Origin: a virus
Strand: one strand, 5' to 3'
IMG/VR virus record: IMGVR_UViG_3300033146_002149
Span: 1 to 55,341 of that record
DNA: 55,341 nt
The first letter of the stretch is position 1. Each line of letters begins with the position of its first letter. Made by a program: the position numbers and the translations under genes. Positions 26,794-35,060 of the stretch are shown one piece after another. The notes below the pieces were generated by a model that did no database searches, was not told the DNA's origin, and was given only the letters and a program-made list of their open reading frames with translations.

Positions 26794-27684
26794 TTAGGCT
26801 CCCTGGAGTTTTGCAATATCTTTAATATATTGATCTTCTGTCATGATTCCGCCCTGAACAAATTGCTTCATAATCGTTGATTGTGCTGCCGTAAGATTGG
26901 TTTTACTAAAACTTGGTGAAGCGGCAGTGTTTGTGGCTGCTTCAACTGGACTTGCCGGCCCGACAGGCTTAACTGACCAAGCAGGTGTTTCTGAGTCAAA
27001 CTTCTCTGGAAATACTTCAGCTACCTTAGCCCTGACTATGGAATAAATCCTGTCTATAGGAGCACCATTATATTGCTCAGCTACTTTATCAGCATAAGCG
27101 GCCATGGAATCGTCAGTCAAATACCAATCGTTATCCTTCACCCATTCGGTATAAACATCGTTTGTGGAAACAGCTTTTTTTGGCTCCGGCTTAGATAAAT
27201 CTTGCTCAATATTATTTATTTGTTTATCAAGAGCATCAACTTTATCTACATCAGCCAGCTCAATAGCGTCACGTTTCTGGGATTTTAAATTCGTAATTTC
27301 AGCCTGCATTTTCTTCAATTCTGCCTGATAAACTCGCTCGTTATGATCCTTGAGTGTATCAACAGAACCTTTTAGGTTATTTAACTGGCTCTTGAGATCT
27401 TTATTATGATCCCGCATAGAGTCTTGAATTTCACGAGACTTGAGAATGAAAGCAGCAGAATCGACAGCATCTTCGCCTTTGTGATCTGCCCGCCAGCCTA
27501 GCTGTGTCGCAAGTTCATCAACCGTCAAAGTTGGAGGCACATCAGCAGTTGCCACATCAGCAATAGCTGGAGCTTCAACAGATTTTTCAACTACTGGAAC
27601 TTCTGTTTTATCTGTAATAGGCTCACTTGCCGGAACTTCAACAGCAGCATCAGCAATAATATCTTCAATAAAGTCTTCTGACAT
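26794..27684 (-). CDS. Scaffolding protein
   Basis: 296 residues if started at the ATG at 27684, which has GGAGG 6 bases upstream. The longer frame begins at a TTG that overlaps this SD and is unlikely. Acidic N-terminus (MSEDFIEDIIADAAVEVPAS), central coiled coil (about 90-150, ELKKMQAEITNLKSQKRDAI) and a basic-hydrophobic end (LTAAQSTIMKQFVQGGIMTE) match the usual phage scaffold layout. Such proteins template the procapsid and leave or are degraded at maturation. Position between portal and capsid genes supports this. Confidence 0.8.
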   Translation of the reverse strand: MSEDFIEDIIADAAVEVPASEPITDKTEVPVVEKSVEAPAIADVATADVPPTLTVDELATQLGWRADHKGEDAVDSAAFILKSREIQDSMRDHNKDLKSQLNNLKGSVDTLKDHNERVYQAELKKMQAEITNLKSQKRDAIELADVDKVDALDKQINNIEQDLSKPEPKKAVSTNDVYTEWVKDNDWYLTDDSMAAYADKVAEQYNGAPIDRIYSIVRAKVAEVFPEKFDSETPAWSVKPVGPASPVEAATNTAASPSFSKTNLTAAQSTIMKQFVQGGIMTEDQYIKDIAKLQGA

Positions 27685-27696
27685 AATAACCTCCAA

Positions 27697-28038
27697 CTAA
27701 AAAAGCATCTTGGCTAAGATGTCATTGTCGTTAATTAGAACATAATCAGTATTGTCCTTGCCAGTCATAGCAACCCCAGAATATTTGGCATAACTTATAA
27801 TGTCGCCAACTTTTGCCCAGGGCAGACCATCATCAAGATCTTTCCATGCAGATGATCCAATAGCAACAATGGTTCCTTTAGTCGCTGCGGCTTGCTCATT
27901 ATCTCGGATGATAGCAGTCAAAATGATTCCACCAGAGGTTTTTTCTTCCACTTTTTCTGGAAGGATTAAAACATGCCCGCCTGTCGGGATAATACCTGAA
28001 GAATTAAGTTTCGTTATTTTAGTAATTGAAGCAATCAT
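27697..28038 (-). CDS. GroES-like co-chaperonin (Cpn10)
   Basis: 113 residues with a clear Cpn10 layout: VLILPEKVEEKTSGGIIL (about 24-41) covers the first strand and the mobile loop that contacts GroEL, and YVLINDNDILAKMLF closes the barrel. An insertion around DNEQAAATKG and a WKDLDDG segment fit phage-type GroES variants. In T4 (gp31) and other phages such proteins replace host GroES so that GroEL can fold the large capsid protein. It sits between the small portal-linked protein and the scaffold gene, an unusual but logical site for a capsid-folding helper. Confidence 0.8.
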   Translation of the reverse strand: MIASITKITKLNSSGIIPTGGHVLILPEKVEEKTSGGIILTAIIRDNEQAAATKGTIVAIGSSAWKDLDDGLPWAKVGDIISYAKYSGVAMTGKDNTDYVLINDNDILAKMLF

Positions 28039-28061
28039 AATTATGCCATCCTTTTTAGTTA

Positions 28062-28289
28062 TTACTCGTCATCATGATTGAAAGTAATATTTAATAATTG
28101 ATTCAGGCCATCTATTTGACCAACTAACTTGTTTGTTAATCCATGAGTTGTATCTGCCCTTTGGCCTAGCGTATTACCATCTGAGAAGCTATCCAGTAAT
28201 TTTTGCCTCATTATGATTATTTCAGCAAATATTTCCTTCGTCACCGGATGAGATTTCCATTCATCGAATTGTTCTTCGTCTATGTGCAT
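28062..28289 (-). CDS. Small helical protein next to portal gene, 75 aa
   Basis: Acidic helical protein (MHIDEEQFDEWKSHPVTKEIF, then EIIIMRQKLLDSFSDG). It lies 12 bases downstream of the portal stop and 23 bases upstream of the GroES-like gene, in the portal-scaffold cluster. Similar short helical proteins often follow the portal gene in short-tailed phages. No specific function is known. No membrane segment or cysteine is visible. Confidence 0.6.
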   Translation of the reverse strand: MHIDEEQFDEWKSHPVTKEIFAEIIIMRQKLLDSFSDGNTLGQRADTTHGLTNKLVGQIDGLNQLLNITFNHDDE

Positions 28290-28301
28290 TGTTATCCTTA
28301 C

Positions 28302-30440
28302 TTATTGTTGCTTATTGTTGGTTTCTAAACCGTATTCTCGCTTACTCGGATTTGATTTGTCATTTTTTAGTTGCGTATTATCTGGCCGATTGATTTGATC
28401 AATTGTTTTTACTTCTTCCAGAGCAATCTTTTTCCCATTATTTATGATTTCAGCGGTAGTACGGGTCATATTAGATTGTTCAGTAGCCGCCTTGACATAA
28501 TTAAGTGCAGTTTCAGATTGAATATGCTCAATTTTAGCAGATAGTTCTGTCAGCTCAAGTTGTAACTTCTCCAAAGATAATTGTTCCTGCGGATCTTGTT
28601 GCTGCTCTTGAGGAAACAATGATTCGATATCTTGAACGTCCATAGCGAGTAAATAGCGACGCAAGATTTCTTGATCATTAAGACCTTGACCCCTTAGTTC
28701 TAACATTGCTTTCGCTTTCATTAAGCGCTGCATCATAGTTGTGCTATTAGGATCAGATACGGGAAGAATATCGAAGTCACTTGCAGAAAAGTCAGCCTGC
28801 ACTATTGCAGCATCATCATCTAAAGCAGTACTATAAGTCATCTGATCCAAATAAAGTGCATTAAGCCTTTTTAACTTGGCAAACTCTTTATATTGCGCAC
28901 GATGAATGCGTTTGTGAATTGAAGAATATACTCGTAAGCCCTGTTCGATTAATGCGAGAACAGATTCAGCAGGTACGTTAGCTCCAGGTGAATTGCCCGC
29001 CAGGATTTCGGTCATGCCAGCGAGTTCTTTCCCACTATCAATTAAAAGCCCTAACAAGCTAAACAATACATTAGATGGTTCACGGATAGGCATGGGGAAA
29101 ACATTCTTTCGTAAGTCATCGCCAGTTGACTCAACAGGCTTCCATTCTCCGGCCTTCAGTTGAATTGATTTTCCCCTACCTAAACGCAATCCCCGCCCAA
29201 GGAATCCCGATTGTCTATTTGAAAGTGTCCCAGCGTCTAGAAGCTGATTTAATAAAGTGTTTATTGCAGAGTTGGTGCTCATCAGAAGTGAACCGAATCC
29301 CATGCCATAGAAGCCACCGTCTATAGATGGCATAAACAAGAAACGAGTAAAATAATGTTCAGGCATAATCTTAATAATTTGATTACCGCCATCAGGTGAG
29401 CGTATGATTCCATCTGTGGCGAATCTAGCGGATATTCGAACTAACTTCTGGGTTTGCTCGTGGATAGTTACGATGTACGGTTCTTGATAGCCATCACCGT
29501 CTAGGTCGTACCACCTATGTTGTTCAAGGAATAAATGTGGAGTATCATCGTCTATGTCAGAAGTTTTATCAGATATAGCCTGACCTAATTCGGCAACATC
29601 AAATTTTGTAAACACACCAGAGTTTATTCGCTCAACTATTTCGTTATGATACAAATATATGCGATGAGTAATTCTTGGTGCTCGTTCAAATGATTCAGTA
29701 AAGTAATTAACTATTAAGTCATCAGCGAAGACCATTTGAGAAATGTTTTTTCTCTCAATAGAATCAAAATAGCTCTTTTTGAATGCACAGCCAATAGCAG
29801 GTAGTGTGAACAACAACTGATCAACGCCTTCTTCCCAGTCATCCATGTGATTTAAGACTTGGAATGACATGAACTCGGAAACACGCTGGGCTTTATCGAA
29901 CTTCAAGCCGTCTGGATCATTGCCAATTACCTTGCTTTTAACTACTTCATTCCCTTTGACTATTTCTGGATATGCCCGAGCTGCGAACTGTATACAGGCG
30001 TTAATAATTAATGGGTATTTAACATTAGCTACTACTTCCCCAGCATAAGTCTTCTTCTTTACTAACAACTTAGCCAGGTCGATGATTTGCGTATTTAAGG
30101 ATTCCCAATCTTCACGGCTAGCCAGGTCAGTTTTATATCCTTCAAAGACTTTAGTTGTCAGGTCTTTGATGATTTCATCTGATTGTTGGGGCACGAGATT
30201 TGTGATCATTACCGCAGCTTCAGCCCGCAACACTTCTTTCTCTACCACAGCATTGAACATATCATCAGATTGATCTGGAGCAATGATATCGGATACTGCT
30301 TCTTCAGATGCCCATACCGGCGGAGTGGAATCCATCCCAGGTTGAGGGACTTCAAGATTATTATCATCAACTAACATGGAATCATCCATAATTGAAGAAA
30401 CATCATTTTGGTTTGGGATTATAAAATCATCAACTGCCAT
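28302..30440 (-). CDS. Portal protein
   Basis: 712 residues, large acidic N-terminal part (1-60) then a body with PLIINACIQFAARAYPEIV (about 145-165), KRVSEFMSFQVLNHMDDWEE-like text (RVSEFMSFQVLNHMDDWEEG), CAFKKSYFDSI, and RRYLLAMDVQDIESLF near the end. It ends with a C-terminal polar helix, NNKQQ. This matches the P22-type/short-tailed-phage portal family: a dodecameric ring that carries the terminase and adaptor. It follows the terminase gene by one base, as expected. A 10-bp tandem duplication (CTTATTGTTG twice) spans the stop and the last codons. Confidence 0.8.
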   Translation of the reverse strand: MAVDDFIIPNQNDVSSIMDDSMLVDDNNLEVPQPGMDSTPPVWASEEAVSDIIAPDQSDDMFNAVVEKEVLRAEAAVMITNLVPQQSDEIIKDLTTKVFEGYKTDLASREDWESLNTQIIDLAKLLVKKKTYAGEVVANVKYPLIINACIQFAARAYPEIVKGNEVVKSKVIGNDPDGLKFDKAQRVSEFMSFQVLNHMDDWEEGVDQLLFTLPAIGCAFKKSYFDSIERKNISQMVFADDLIVNYFTESFERAPRITHRIYLYHNEIVERINSGVFTKFDVAELGQAISDKTSDIDDDTPHLFLEQHRWYDLDGDGYQEPYIVTIHEQTQKLVRISARFATDGIIRSPDGGNQIIKIMPEHYFTRFLFMPSIDGGFYGMGFGSLLMSTNSAINTLLNQLLDAGTLSNRQSGFLGRGLRLGRGKSIQLKAGEWKPVESTGDDLRKNVFPMPIREPSNVLFSLLGLLIDSGKELAGMTEILAGNSPGANVPAESVLALIEQGLRVYSSIHKRIHRAQYKEFAKLKRLNALYLDQMTYSTALDDDAAIVQADFSASDFDILPVSDPNSTTMMQRLMKAKAMLELRGQGLNDQEILRRYLLAMDVQDIESLFPQEQQQDPQEQLSLEKLQLELTELSAKIEHIQSETALNYVKAATEQSNMTRTTAEIINNGKKIALEEVKTIDQINRPDNTQLKNDKSNPSKREYGLETNNKQQ

Positions 30441-30441
30441 A

Positions 30442-32496
30442 TTAATAACCTGTAATTAAATTAGCTTCAACTTCATTAAAAATATCTGATTCCTCATAAG
30501 CTTCGAGTTCCCAATATGGCCTTGCTACCGCTCGATCCAGGCCAGACATGACTAAGTAGCGAACACAATCCATTAAATGATCATTTGATTTTACAATCTT
30601 CCCGTTTTCGTCCCGTCTGTAGATGCGAAATTCTGAAAACCAATTGACCAACGATGAGAATACTTTTAACCGGTTTGTGGATAGCATTTGCCATACTTTG
30701 TACAGGCCAGCTTCTACGGATTTATTAGCGTTAGATATATCAAGACCGTGATCTAAATAGATTTGAAACATTTGCTTACCATCTTCTTGTGACCTGCCGT
30801 GAGCAGCAGAATCAATTACGCCTGGAATCCATAACCCGCGAGCTTTAATGCCTTCAGCGTGAATAACAGGCTCTGCTTGACCTTGATAGTACTCAGAGTA
30901 TAAGTAAGTTATCTTTGCTGTAGGATCAGTAGCCGCCCATAAACATGCAGTTTTCTTCCATCCGATATCTAAGGCATAACAGCGGTGCCAATGTTCGGGG
31001 ATTTGAAAATCTGCCACAGTAATGTTAGATTCTTGGATTGGGAATATTGCCCCAGAACCAAGTTGAGGAATACCTTTTGACCTGGCTTCTCGTTGGTGGG
31101 GAGGTAATGCGGCAAACAGCTTGTCTTTCTGCTCTTTAGTAAGATGTGGAGCATCATCCCAGGTTGCCATTACCAAGCATTTGCTACCATCTTGACGTTC
31201 CTTCACCTCTCCGTCAGGCATAAACTGCATAACGGTGTCCGTGAGGCCTTCCAACGGGGTGAATGTAAGCATGATCAGGCCGTTTGTAGTCATGGTTCGA
31301 GTTACGCACTCAACGTATATGGACATCGGGCATTCTTCATCCAACCAAATTAAGTCTTGCTCTGTACCTTCGAATGATTTTCTGCCTTCAGCATATGACT
31401 TGATCTTACAGCGTGAAATTCCACCAGATATATGCTTCACGAGGATGGTATCTACTGCATTTGGAACGCCACCGGCCTTGGGAGTAGTCTTAATGATGTG
31501 TTTTTTCGGAATTAGTCCGGTACCAAATTCTTCTGGATTCCCAATGAGCTTGAGTTGTACGATATCTCTAGCGGTAGTGGATGTTGTTCCTGCTGCCCAG
31601 CATGTTATAGGGCGAGTGAATCGATGACCTTCCCACCAATCTGGATACCTACCGGTTAGATGCAACGTAGTTTCATATGCACCGATGCCTTCAGAGTTAT
31701 GGGTAACAATTCCACCAGTAAGAATAAAAGTATGTTCTGAATGAGATACTTCAATACAAGTACACGGAGCTGTTTCACCTAAATTAATTTGTGTTATTTG
31801 ACAATCAATAAGGTGACTATCTAATTGTTGTGTGTTTTTGAGATAATTTTCACTTTGAGTAAAATAGTCTTCAGTGATCGGGAGGCAGTTGCCGCTGCTA
31901 TTAAGATGAACAACTCTTGGAACAAAAATAACTTTCCCAGCAACAATAAATTTAATAAGTTGTTCCGTATTTGTGACTTCCGGAAAGTTGTTTGTTAATA
32001 ACTCTTTGGCAGTGATGTCTTGTGACTGGCTGTCTTGTGACTGGCTGGACAATTGTCGTTGCCGTAGGCCGGAGGAATATTTCCAAAGATGTTCACCACA
32101 ACAAGTTACCTCTTCATCGGAATCAAAGAGTATTTTATAAAGTTGTTTTTCTCCTTGAGGATAAATACCAATAACATCGGTCAATGAACCATCAGCTGCA
32201 ATAACAACCTCACCTAAAATAAGCTCCTCAATAGCTTTCCATCCATATGGAGTAGCTACTTGAGTTCCATGCTTAAGAGCTTTGCCTATCCTATTTGCAG
32301 CCATAATACATCGTTCAGAGTATTCTGTGCCGAGTTGAAAGAACTTCATGTGCTTGGGATAATTGAATCTTGATAGCAGGCCAGTTTTAGGATAATATTG
32401 ATCTAGCTTGGCTTGTTTTAAGCGGAGGTTTTTTGCTCGCAGAAGTTTTAAATACTCTTCTTTGGAATCCCTATCCATTGTGGAAATATCAACCAT
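30442..32496 (-). CDS. Large terminase with intein in Walker A
   Basis: 684 residues unspliced, about 489 after removal of the intein (residues 73-267). The N-extein ends AANRIGK and the C-extein starts SEGIGAYE, so splicing restores the Walker A motif AANRIGKSEG of terminase ATPases. Later motifs: Walker B-like LIWLDEECP, coupling LTFTPLEG, nuclease acid YALDIGWKKTACLWAATDP, GVIDSAAHGRSQEDG and NDHLMDCVRYL. The protein cuts and pumps concatemeric DNA into the capsid with the portal. The gene stop lies one base before the portal start. The insertion means ATPase activity should appear only after splicing. Confidence 0.9.
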   Translation of the reverse strand: MVDISTMDRDSKEEYLKLLRAKNLRLKQAKLDQYYPKTGLLSRFNYPKHMKFFQLGTEYSERCIMAANRIGKALKHGTQVATPYGWKAIEELILGEVVIAADGSLTDVIGIYPQGEKQLYKILFDSDEEVTCCGEHLWKYSSGLRQRQLSSQSQDSQSQDITAKELLTNNFPEVTNTEQLIKFIVAGKVIFVPRVVHLNSSGNCLPITEDYFTQSENYLKNTQQLDSHLIDCQITQINLGETAPCTCIEVSHSEHTFILTGGIVTHNSEGIGAYETTLHLTGRYPDWWEGHRFTRPITCWAAGTTSTTARDIVQLKLIGNPEEFGTGLIPKKHIIKTTPKAGGVPNAVDTILVKHISGGISRCKIKSYAEGRKSFEGTEQDLIWLDEECPMSIYVECVTRTMTTNGLIMLTFTPLEGLTDTVMQFMPDGEVKERQDGSKCLVMATWDDAPHLTKEQKDKLFAALPPHQREARSKGIPQLGSGAIFPIQESNITVADFQIPEHWHRCYALDIGWKKTACLWAATDPTAKITYLYSEYYQGQAEPVIHAEGIKARGLWIPGVIDSAAHGRSQEDGKQMFQIYLDHGLDISNANKSVEAGLYKVWQMLSTNRLKVFSSLVNWFSEFRIYRRDENGKIVKSNDHLMDCVRYLVMSGLDRAVARPYWELEAYEESDIFNEVEANLITGY
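31696..32280 (-). other. Class 3-type mini-intein in the terminase Walker A motif
   Basis: 195 residues between GK (position 72) and S268. The first residue is Ala, not Cys or Ser, so it cannot be a class 1 intein. It carries the WCT triad expected for class 3 inteins: EHLW in block B (Trp at intein residue 66), CIEV in block F (Cys 175) and THN at the end (Thr 193, His 194, Asn 195), with Ser as +1 residue. No homing-endonuclease domain fits in this length, so it is a mini-intein. It contains a small internal DSQSQD duplication (about residues 80-90). These are sequence observations. Splicing itself is inferred. Confidence 0.85.
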
Positions 32497-32498
32497 TG

Positions 32499-33164
32499 TT
32501 AATCAGCCATATTGCGAAAAGGATCAAAAAGAACGTTTTCTAAAATAGTTTCATCATCTAGCGAAGTGGAAGCTTCAATAGGTGGAAAATCACCAGGAGT
32601 ATCTGGAGTATCTGGAGCAGATTCTTCTTTTGGTTTATTGGTGTTGATTGAATTTTCCATGGCTGCGATTTCTGCGTCGATTTCCTCATCCGTCTTGGTT
32701 TGTAAAGTCATGTCGATGGTAAGTTTATCGGGGGCTTTATAGCCATTGCGGTCGAGTATGTCTTTAGCGGCTGATAGTTGGACATTAAAAGGTGCTTTCT
32801 GCTTAACATCTAAAATTCTACTAAATGCGGAAAGAGCATCTTCGTTTAGGGCAATCAATTTTTTACGTACATCGATTGTGGATTCTTTCATTTTGTCATG
32901 TAGGCCGTTCATGTAAGCTTTGCCTAAAGGTGAATGAAGAATAATTGATACGGTGCTTGGGGTTATTTCCAGTTTTTCAGATATCTCGTTATTAGTGAAT
33001 CCATTGAAGGACATTTGGATTATGTTGCGATGGCGAGCTTTGAGTTCTTTTAGCATAAGGGCACCTTCAATTGGGATGATAGTTAAAAATGGTGGAACTG
33101 CTTTAATAGATAGAGCTTTCTGTGAGGGTAGTTTAACTGTACCACGTAATGGGTTTGGTGTCAA
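32499..33164 (-). CDS. Small terminase subunit
   Basis: 221 residues from a TTG at 33164. The ATG at 33056 (MLKELKARHRN) has GAAGG 8 bases upstream and may be the real start. Helix-turn-helix at FNGFTNNEISEKLEITPSTVSIIL recognises the packaging site. A coiled helix follows (KKLIALNEDALSAFSRIL, then RNGYKAPDKL) and an acidic, proline-rich tail (about 165-221) that may bind the large subunit. The gene lies two bases upstream of the large terminase gene and ends at the divergent control region. Confidence 0.8.
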   Translation of the reverse strand: MTPNPLRGTVKLPSQKALSIKAVPPFLTIIPIEGALMLKELKARHRNIIQMSFNGFTNNEISEKLEITPSTVSIILHSPLGKAYMNGLHDKMKESTIDVRKKLIALNEDALSAFSRILDVKQKAPFNVQLSAAKDILDRNGYKAPDKLTIDMTLQTKTDEEIDAEIAAMENSINTNKPKEESAPDTPDTPGDFPPIEASTSLDDETILENVLFDPFRNMAD

Positions 33165-33296
33165 GGGAAATTAACAGGTTTTTGAAAATAGTTGATAGGT
33201 GTGTTTTGTGCCGGAAAGCCTCCCTTATAAATATGCGACTCTAATATATAATAGGCAAGTTGAAAGAAATACTCAGTTGTTTTTTGAAAACTGGCC

Positions 33297-33310
33297 GTTC
33301 ACAAGTGAAC
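33297..33310. repeat. Intergenic palindrome GTTCA-N4-TGAAC, copy 2
   Basis: GTTCACAAGTGAAC, embedded in a wider dyad (CTGGCC to the left). It is followed on the plus strand by CGACTTTTTA, so a T-run is present. It lies about 130 bases upstream of the small terminase start at 33164. It could be an operator for the leftward late promoter or part of a terminator. Confidence 0.6.
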
Positions 33311-33485
33311 CGACTTTTTAAAAGGAGTCATTGTGAAAAACTGTTTGCTCCATTCTTGTATATAGACAAGTAAAAGCACTATCAGAAAACCGAGGCATCC
33401 TTATATAGAGATTGTGCGTACCTTAATTGAAAGCAGCAGCCAACAGGTAACAGCAGCCAATTGGTTAAGGATACCTGATGGTAGG

Positions 33486-33530
33486 TAGCTAAAAATAATA
33501 AATAGCTAAAAATAATAAATATCTAAAAAT
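33486..33530 (+). repeat. 17-bp tandem repeat array, 2.6 copies
   Basis: TAGCTAAAAATAATAAA occurs at 33486-33502 and 33503-33519, and a degenerate third copy begins at 33520. The core CTAAAAAT recurs every 17 bases. It is directly followed by two GGTAAGGATAT-like copies (33532 and 33551) and the extended -10 promoter. It may bind a regulator or support DNA melting. Confidence 0.6.
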
Positions 33531-33559
33531 GGGTAAGGATATAAAAATAGGTAAGGATA

Positions 33560-33568
33560 TGTTATAAT
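33560..33568 (+). promoter_or_regulatory. Extended -10 promoter candidate
   Basis: TGT followed directly by TATAAT, a perfect -10 with the TGn extension, at 33560-33568. No good -35 lies 16-18 bases upstream, consistent with an extended -10 promoter. It would drive transcription to the right toward the early genes, through about 390 untranslated bases. Confidence 0.55.
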
Positions 33569-33870
33569 AGTGACAAGTTCAGAATAATAAACCCTGGCAA
33601 ACAGCATGATTATGTAATGATATCAACTAGTTACAGCATACTCACCACATGTTTACCTTATAACGGTTTACAATTTTAAACTTCAGCAAACTGACTAAAC
33701 ATCCAATGATTTCAGGTAGTTATGGTTATTTTGGAGTAATAATCATGATAGTTGGTTCATTATCCTAAACTTTTAACCCCACCATGGGGGTAAGGAGGCT
33801 AAACAGGGGTATAGCATAATGAGTAATGATATCAGTGGGTTGTGAGATAAATCGGGCTTTGTCGGGTACT

Positions 33871-33886
33871 TGGCACAGGGTTTGCA
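33871..33886 (+). promoter_or_regulatory. Sigma-54 (RpoN) promoter candidate
   Basis: TGGCAC AGGGT TTGCA, with the preceding T giving TTGGCAC. The GG at 33872-33873 and GC at 33884-33885 are separated by exactly 10 bases, the diagnostic -24/-12 spacing. It is 75 bases upstream of the ATG at 33961, which has a GGGAG SD. This would give a start near 33897 and a leader of about 65 bases. Transcription would need a host bacterial enhancer-binding protein. Confidence 0.7.
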
Positions 33887-33960
33887 ATGATAACCAAACA
33901 AGTAGAAAAAAGTTTTTCTGCTAAAACATTTTAACCTTTATCTAGTAGGGAGAAACAAAC

Positions 33961-34161
33961 ATGAATAACATACAAAAGATGATAGCAACCTTACGTTGTG
34001 CAAAACAAGAAGTTAGACAGATTGAATATGAGTTAAACCAAGAACTTATGACTCTTGACAGCGGGATAAAACAGGCATACTTGCAAGGGATTATTAAGTT
34101 TAATTTTACCGTGATGCCATACACCATTGAAAAGATGCAAAAAGAGCTGGGGGAAAGATAA
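33961..34161 (+). CDS. Early helical protein, 66 aa
   Basis: First gene of the rightward arm, with GGGAG SD before the ATG. Entirely helical, charged sequence (MIATLRCAKQEVRQIEYELNQ) ending MQKELGER. Two bases separate it from the next gene. Not recognised. It is the first product after the sigma-54 promoter candidate and may act very early in infection. Confidence 0.65.
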   Translation: MNNIQKMIATLRCAKQEVRQIEYELNQELMTLDSGIKQAYLQGIIKFNFTVMPYTIEKMQKELGER

Positions 34162-34163
34162 AA

Positions 34164-34415
34164 ATGAGTAAAAAATTCATTATTGGATTAGATAGTAAAA
34201 ATGAAGCGCTAACAAAGTGGCTGGTTAAAGAGTTGACTGATTATTTCCATGAGTTAGGGATAACCATAATAAGGACAACTCAAGAAAAAAATGTTTCTCG
34301 AGCAAGATTGCTATGCTCCAAAGATATGGAGCAACAAAGTTATGAAGCAACAATTGATTTGTTACAAAAACATTTAGGCGGTCTGAACCTTGTTTTTAGT
34401 CCAGTTAATTCGTAA
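34164..34415 (+). CDS. Early protein, 83 aa, alpha/beta
   Basis: Begins KKFIIGLDSKNEALTKWLVKEL, and continues with HELGITIIRTTQEKNVSRARLLCS and a helical end (YEATIDLLQKHLGGL). It has the look of a small alternating alpha/beta fold. The SD is GGGGGAAAG just before the start. Not recognised. It is co-transcribed with 33961-34161. Confidence 0.65.
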   Translation: MSKKFIIGLDSKNEALTKWLVKELTDYFHELGITIIRTTQEKNVSRARLLCSKDMEQQSYEATIDLLQKHLGGLNLVFSPVNS

Positions 34416-34425
34416 TATACTAAAT

Positions 34426-34453
34426 AATGTACTGGTCATAAGATCGGTACATT
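34426..34453 (+). repeat. Hairpin between early genes
   Basis: AATGTAC (34426-34432) pairs with GTACATT (34447-34453) around a 14-base loop, with partial pairing GGTC/GATC inside. It lies between genes ending at 34415 and starting at 34496. It is followed by a tandem 14-bp duplication (CATTTAATAAAAAG, twice) that sits just before the SD. Possible attenuator or mRNA-stability element. Confidence 0.5.
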
Positions 34454-34495
34454 TAAAACATTTAATAAAAAGCATTTAATAAAAAGGAAATTATC

Positions 34496-34987
34496 ATGAC
34501 AACAGAAGTGAAAACATCACAGAGTATTTATATTACATTGGATACATTGACAACTGAAACATCTGTACCTGGACAAAGCCCAAAAATGCAAAAACATACA
34601 TTACCACGTAAGGCATTCCCTACCAGTGAAGAGTTTGAAAATGAAGAGTTGTTGCTAGCATGGACGGAAAAGAATAAGGTAACTCACGCCTGCTTGCAAA
34701 AAGGTATCAAAGCGCATTTAATTGACATTCGAGCAAAGTTTAAATCATGCAAAAAAGATGATACATGGTCGAATGAATATGGGCAAAAAAATGTAAATGC
34801 TTATCCATGGGAGGTGCAAACCCGTCCGAATAGCAAACAAAATGAGGCAAAAGCAGCAGTTTTGACCGCTGGAATGGATATGGGAACCGCAATGAAAGCT
34901 GCTGGCCTAACAGATGAGTTAATCAGAATAAGCTTGCTTCCAGTATATGGTAAAAATGACACTGAAATGATCCTAGCTAAGTTGTAA
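34496..34987 (+). CDS. Early protein, 163 aa, unknown function
   Basis: The SD AAAAGGAAA precedes the ATG. Residues about 1-50 are T/S/E-rich. A central part has NEELLLAWTEKNKVTHACLQKG and lysine clusters, then PWEVQTRPN, and the C-terminal half is helical (AKAAVLTAGMDMGTAMKAAGLT). No motif of known enzymatic type is seen. It is the last gene before the large gene-poor control region. It may bind nucleic acid, judging by charge only. Confidence 0.65.
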   Translation: MTTEVKTSQSIYITLDTLTTETSVPGQSPKMQKHTLPRKAFPTSEEFENEELLLAWTEKNKVTHACLQKGIKAHLIDIRAKFKSCKKDDTWSNEYGQKNVNAYPWEVQTRPNSKQNEAKAAVLTAGMDMGTAMKAAGLTDELIRISLLPVYGKNDTEMILAKL

Positions 34988-35060
34988 ATGTAACAGTAGT
35001 TAAAGCCCATAAGGTTAGTAAGTGTAACAACTTGCTGGCCTTATCCGTGTTTGAATCATG

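Larger units (their letters stand above)
33165..33960. other. Divergent control region between late and early arms
   Basis: About 800 bases with no supported gene. It separates the leftward packaging genes from the rightward early genes. It holds a palindrome (33297), a hairpin (CCTTAATTG at 33421 with CAATTGGTTAAGG at 33458) enclosing a 10-bp direct repeat (CAGCAGCCAA at 33434 and 33451), a 17-bp tandem array (33486), repeated GTAAGGAT, an extended -10 promoter, and the sigma-54 promoter. Weak leftward -35/-10 candidates (TTGCCT, CATATT) exist at about 33230-33260 on the minus strand, but I cannot fix the late promoter. Confidence 0.7.

Noticed and set aside
26794-27696. Longer scaffold start at a TTG
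   Set aside because: The TTG overlaps the GGAGG SD that serves the ATG at 27684.
33333-33365. GTG-started 10-codon frame with an AAAGGAG SD
   Set aside because: Too short to support. It may be a leader peptide, but nothing else marks it as one.
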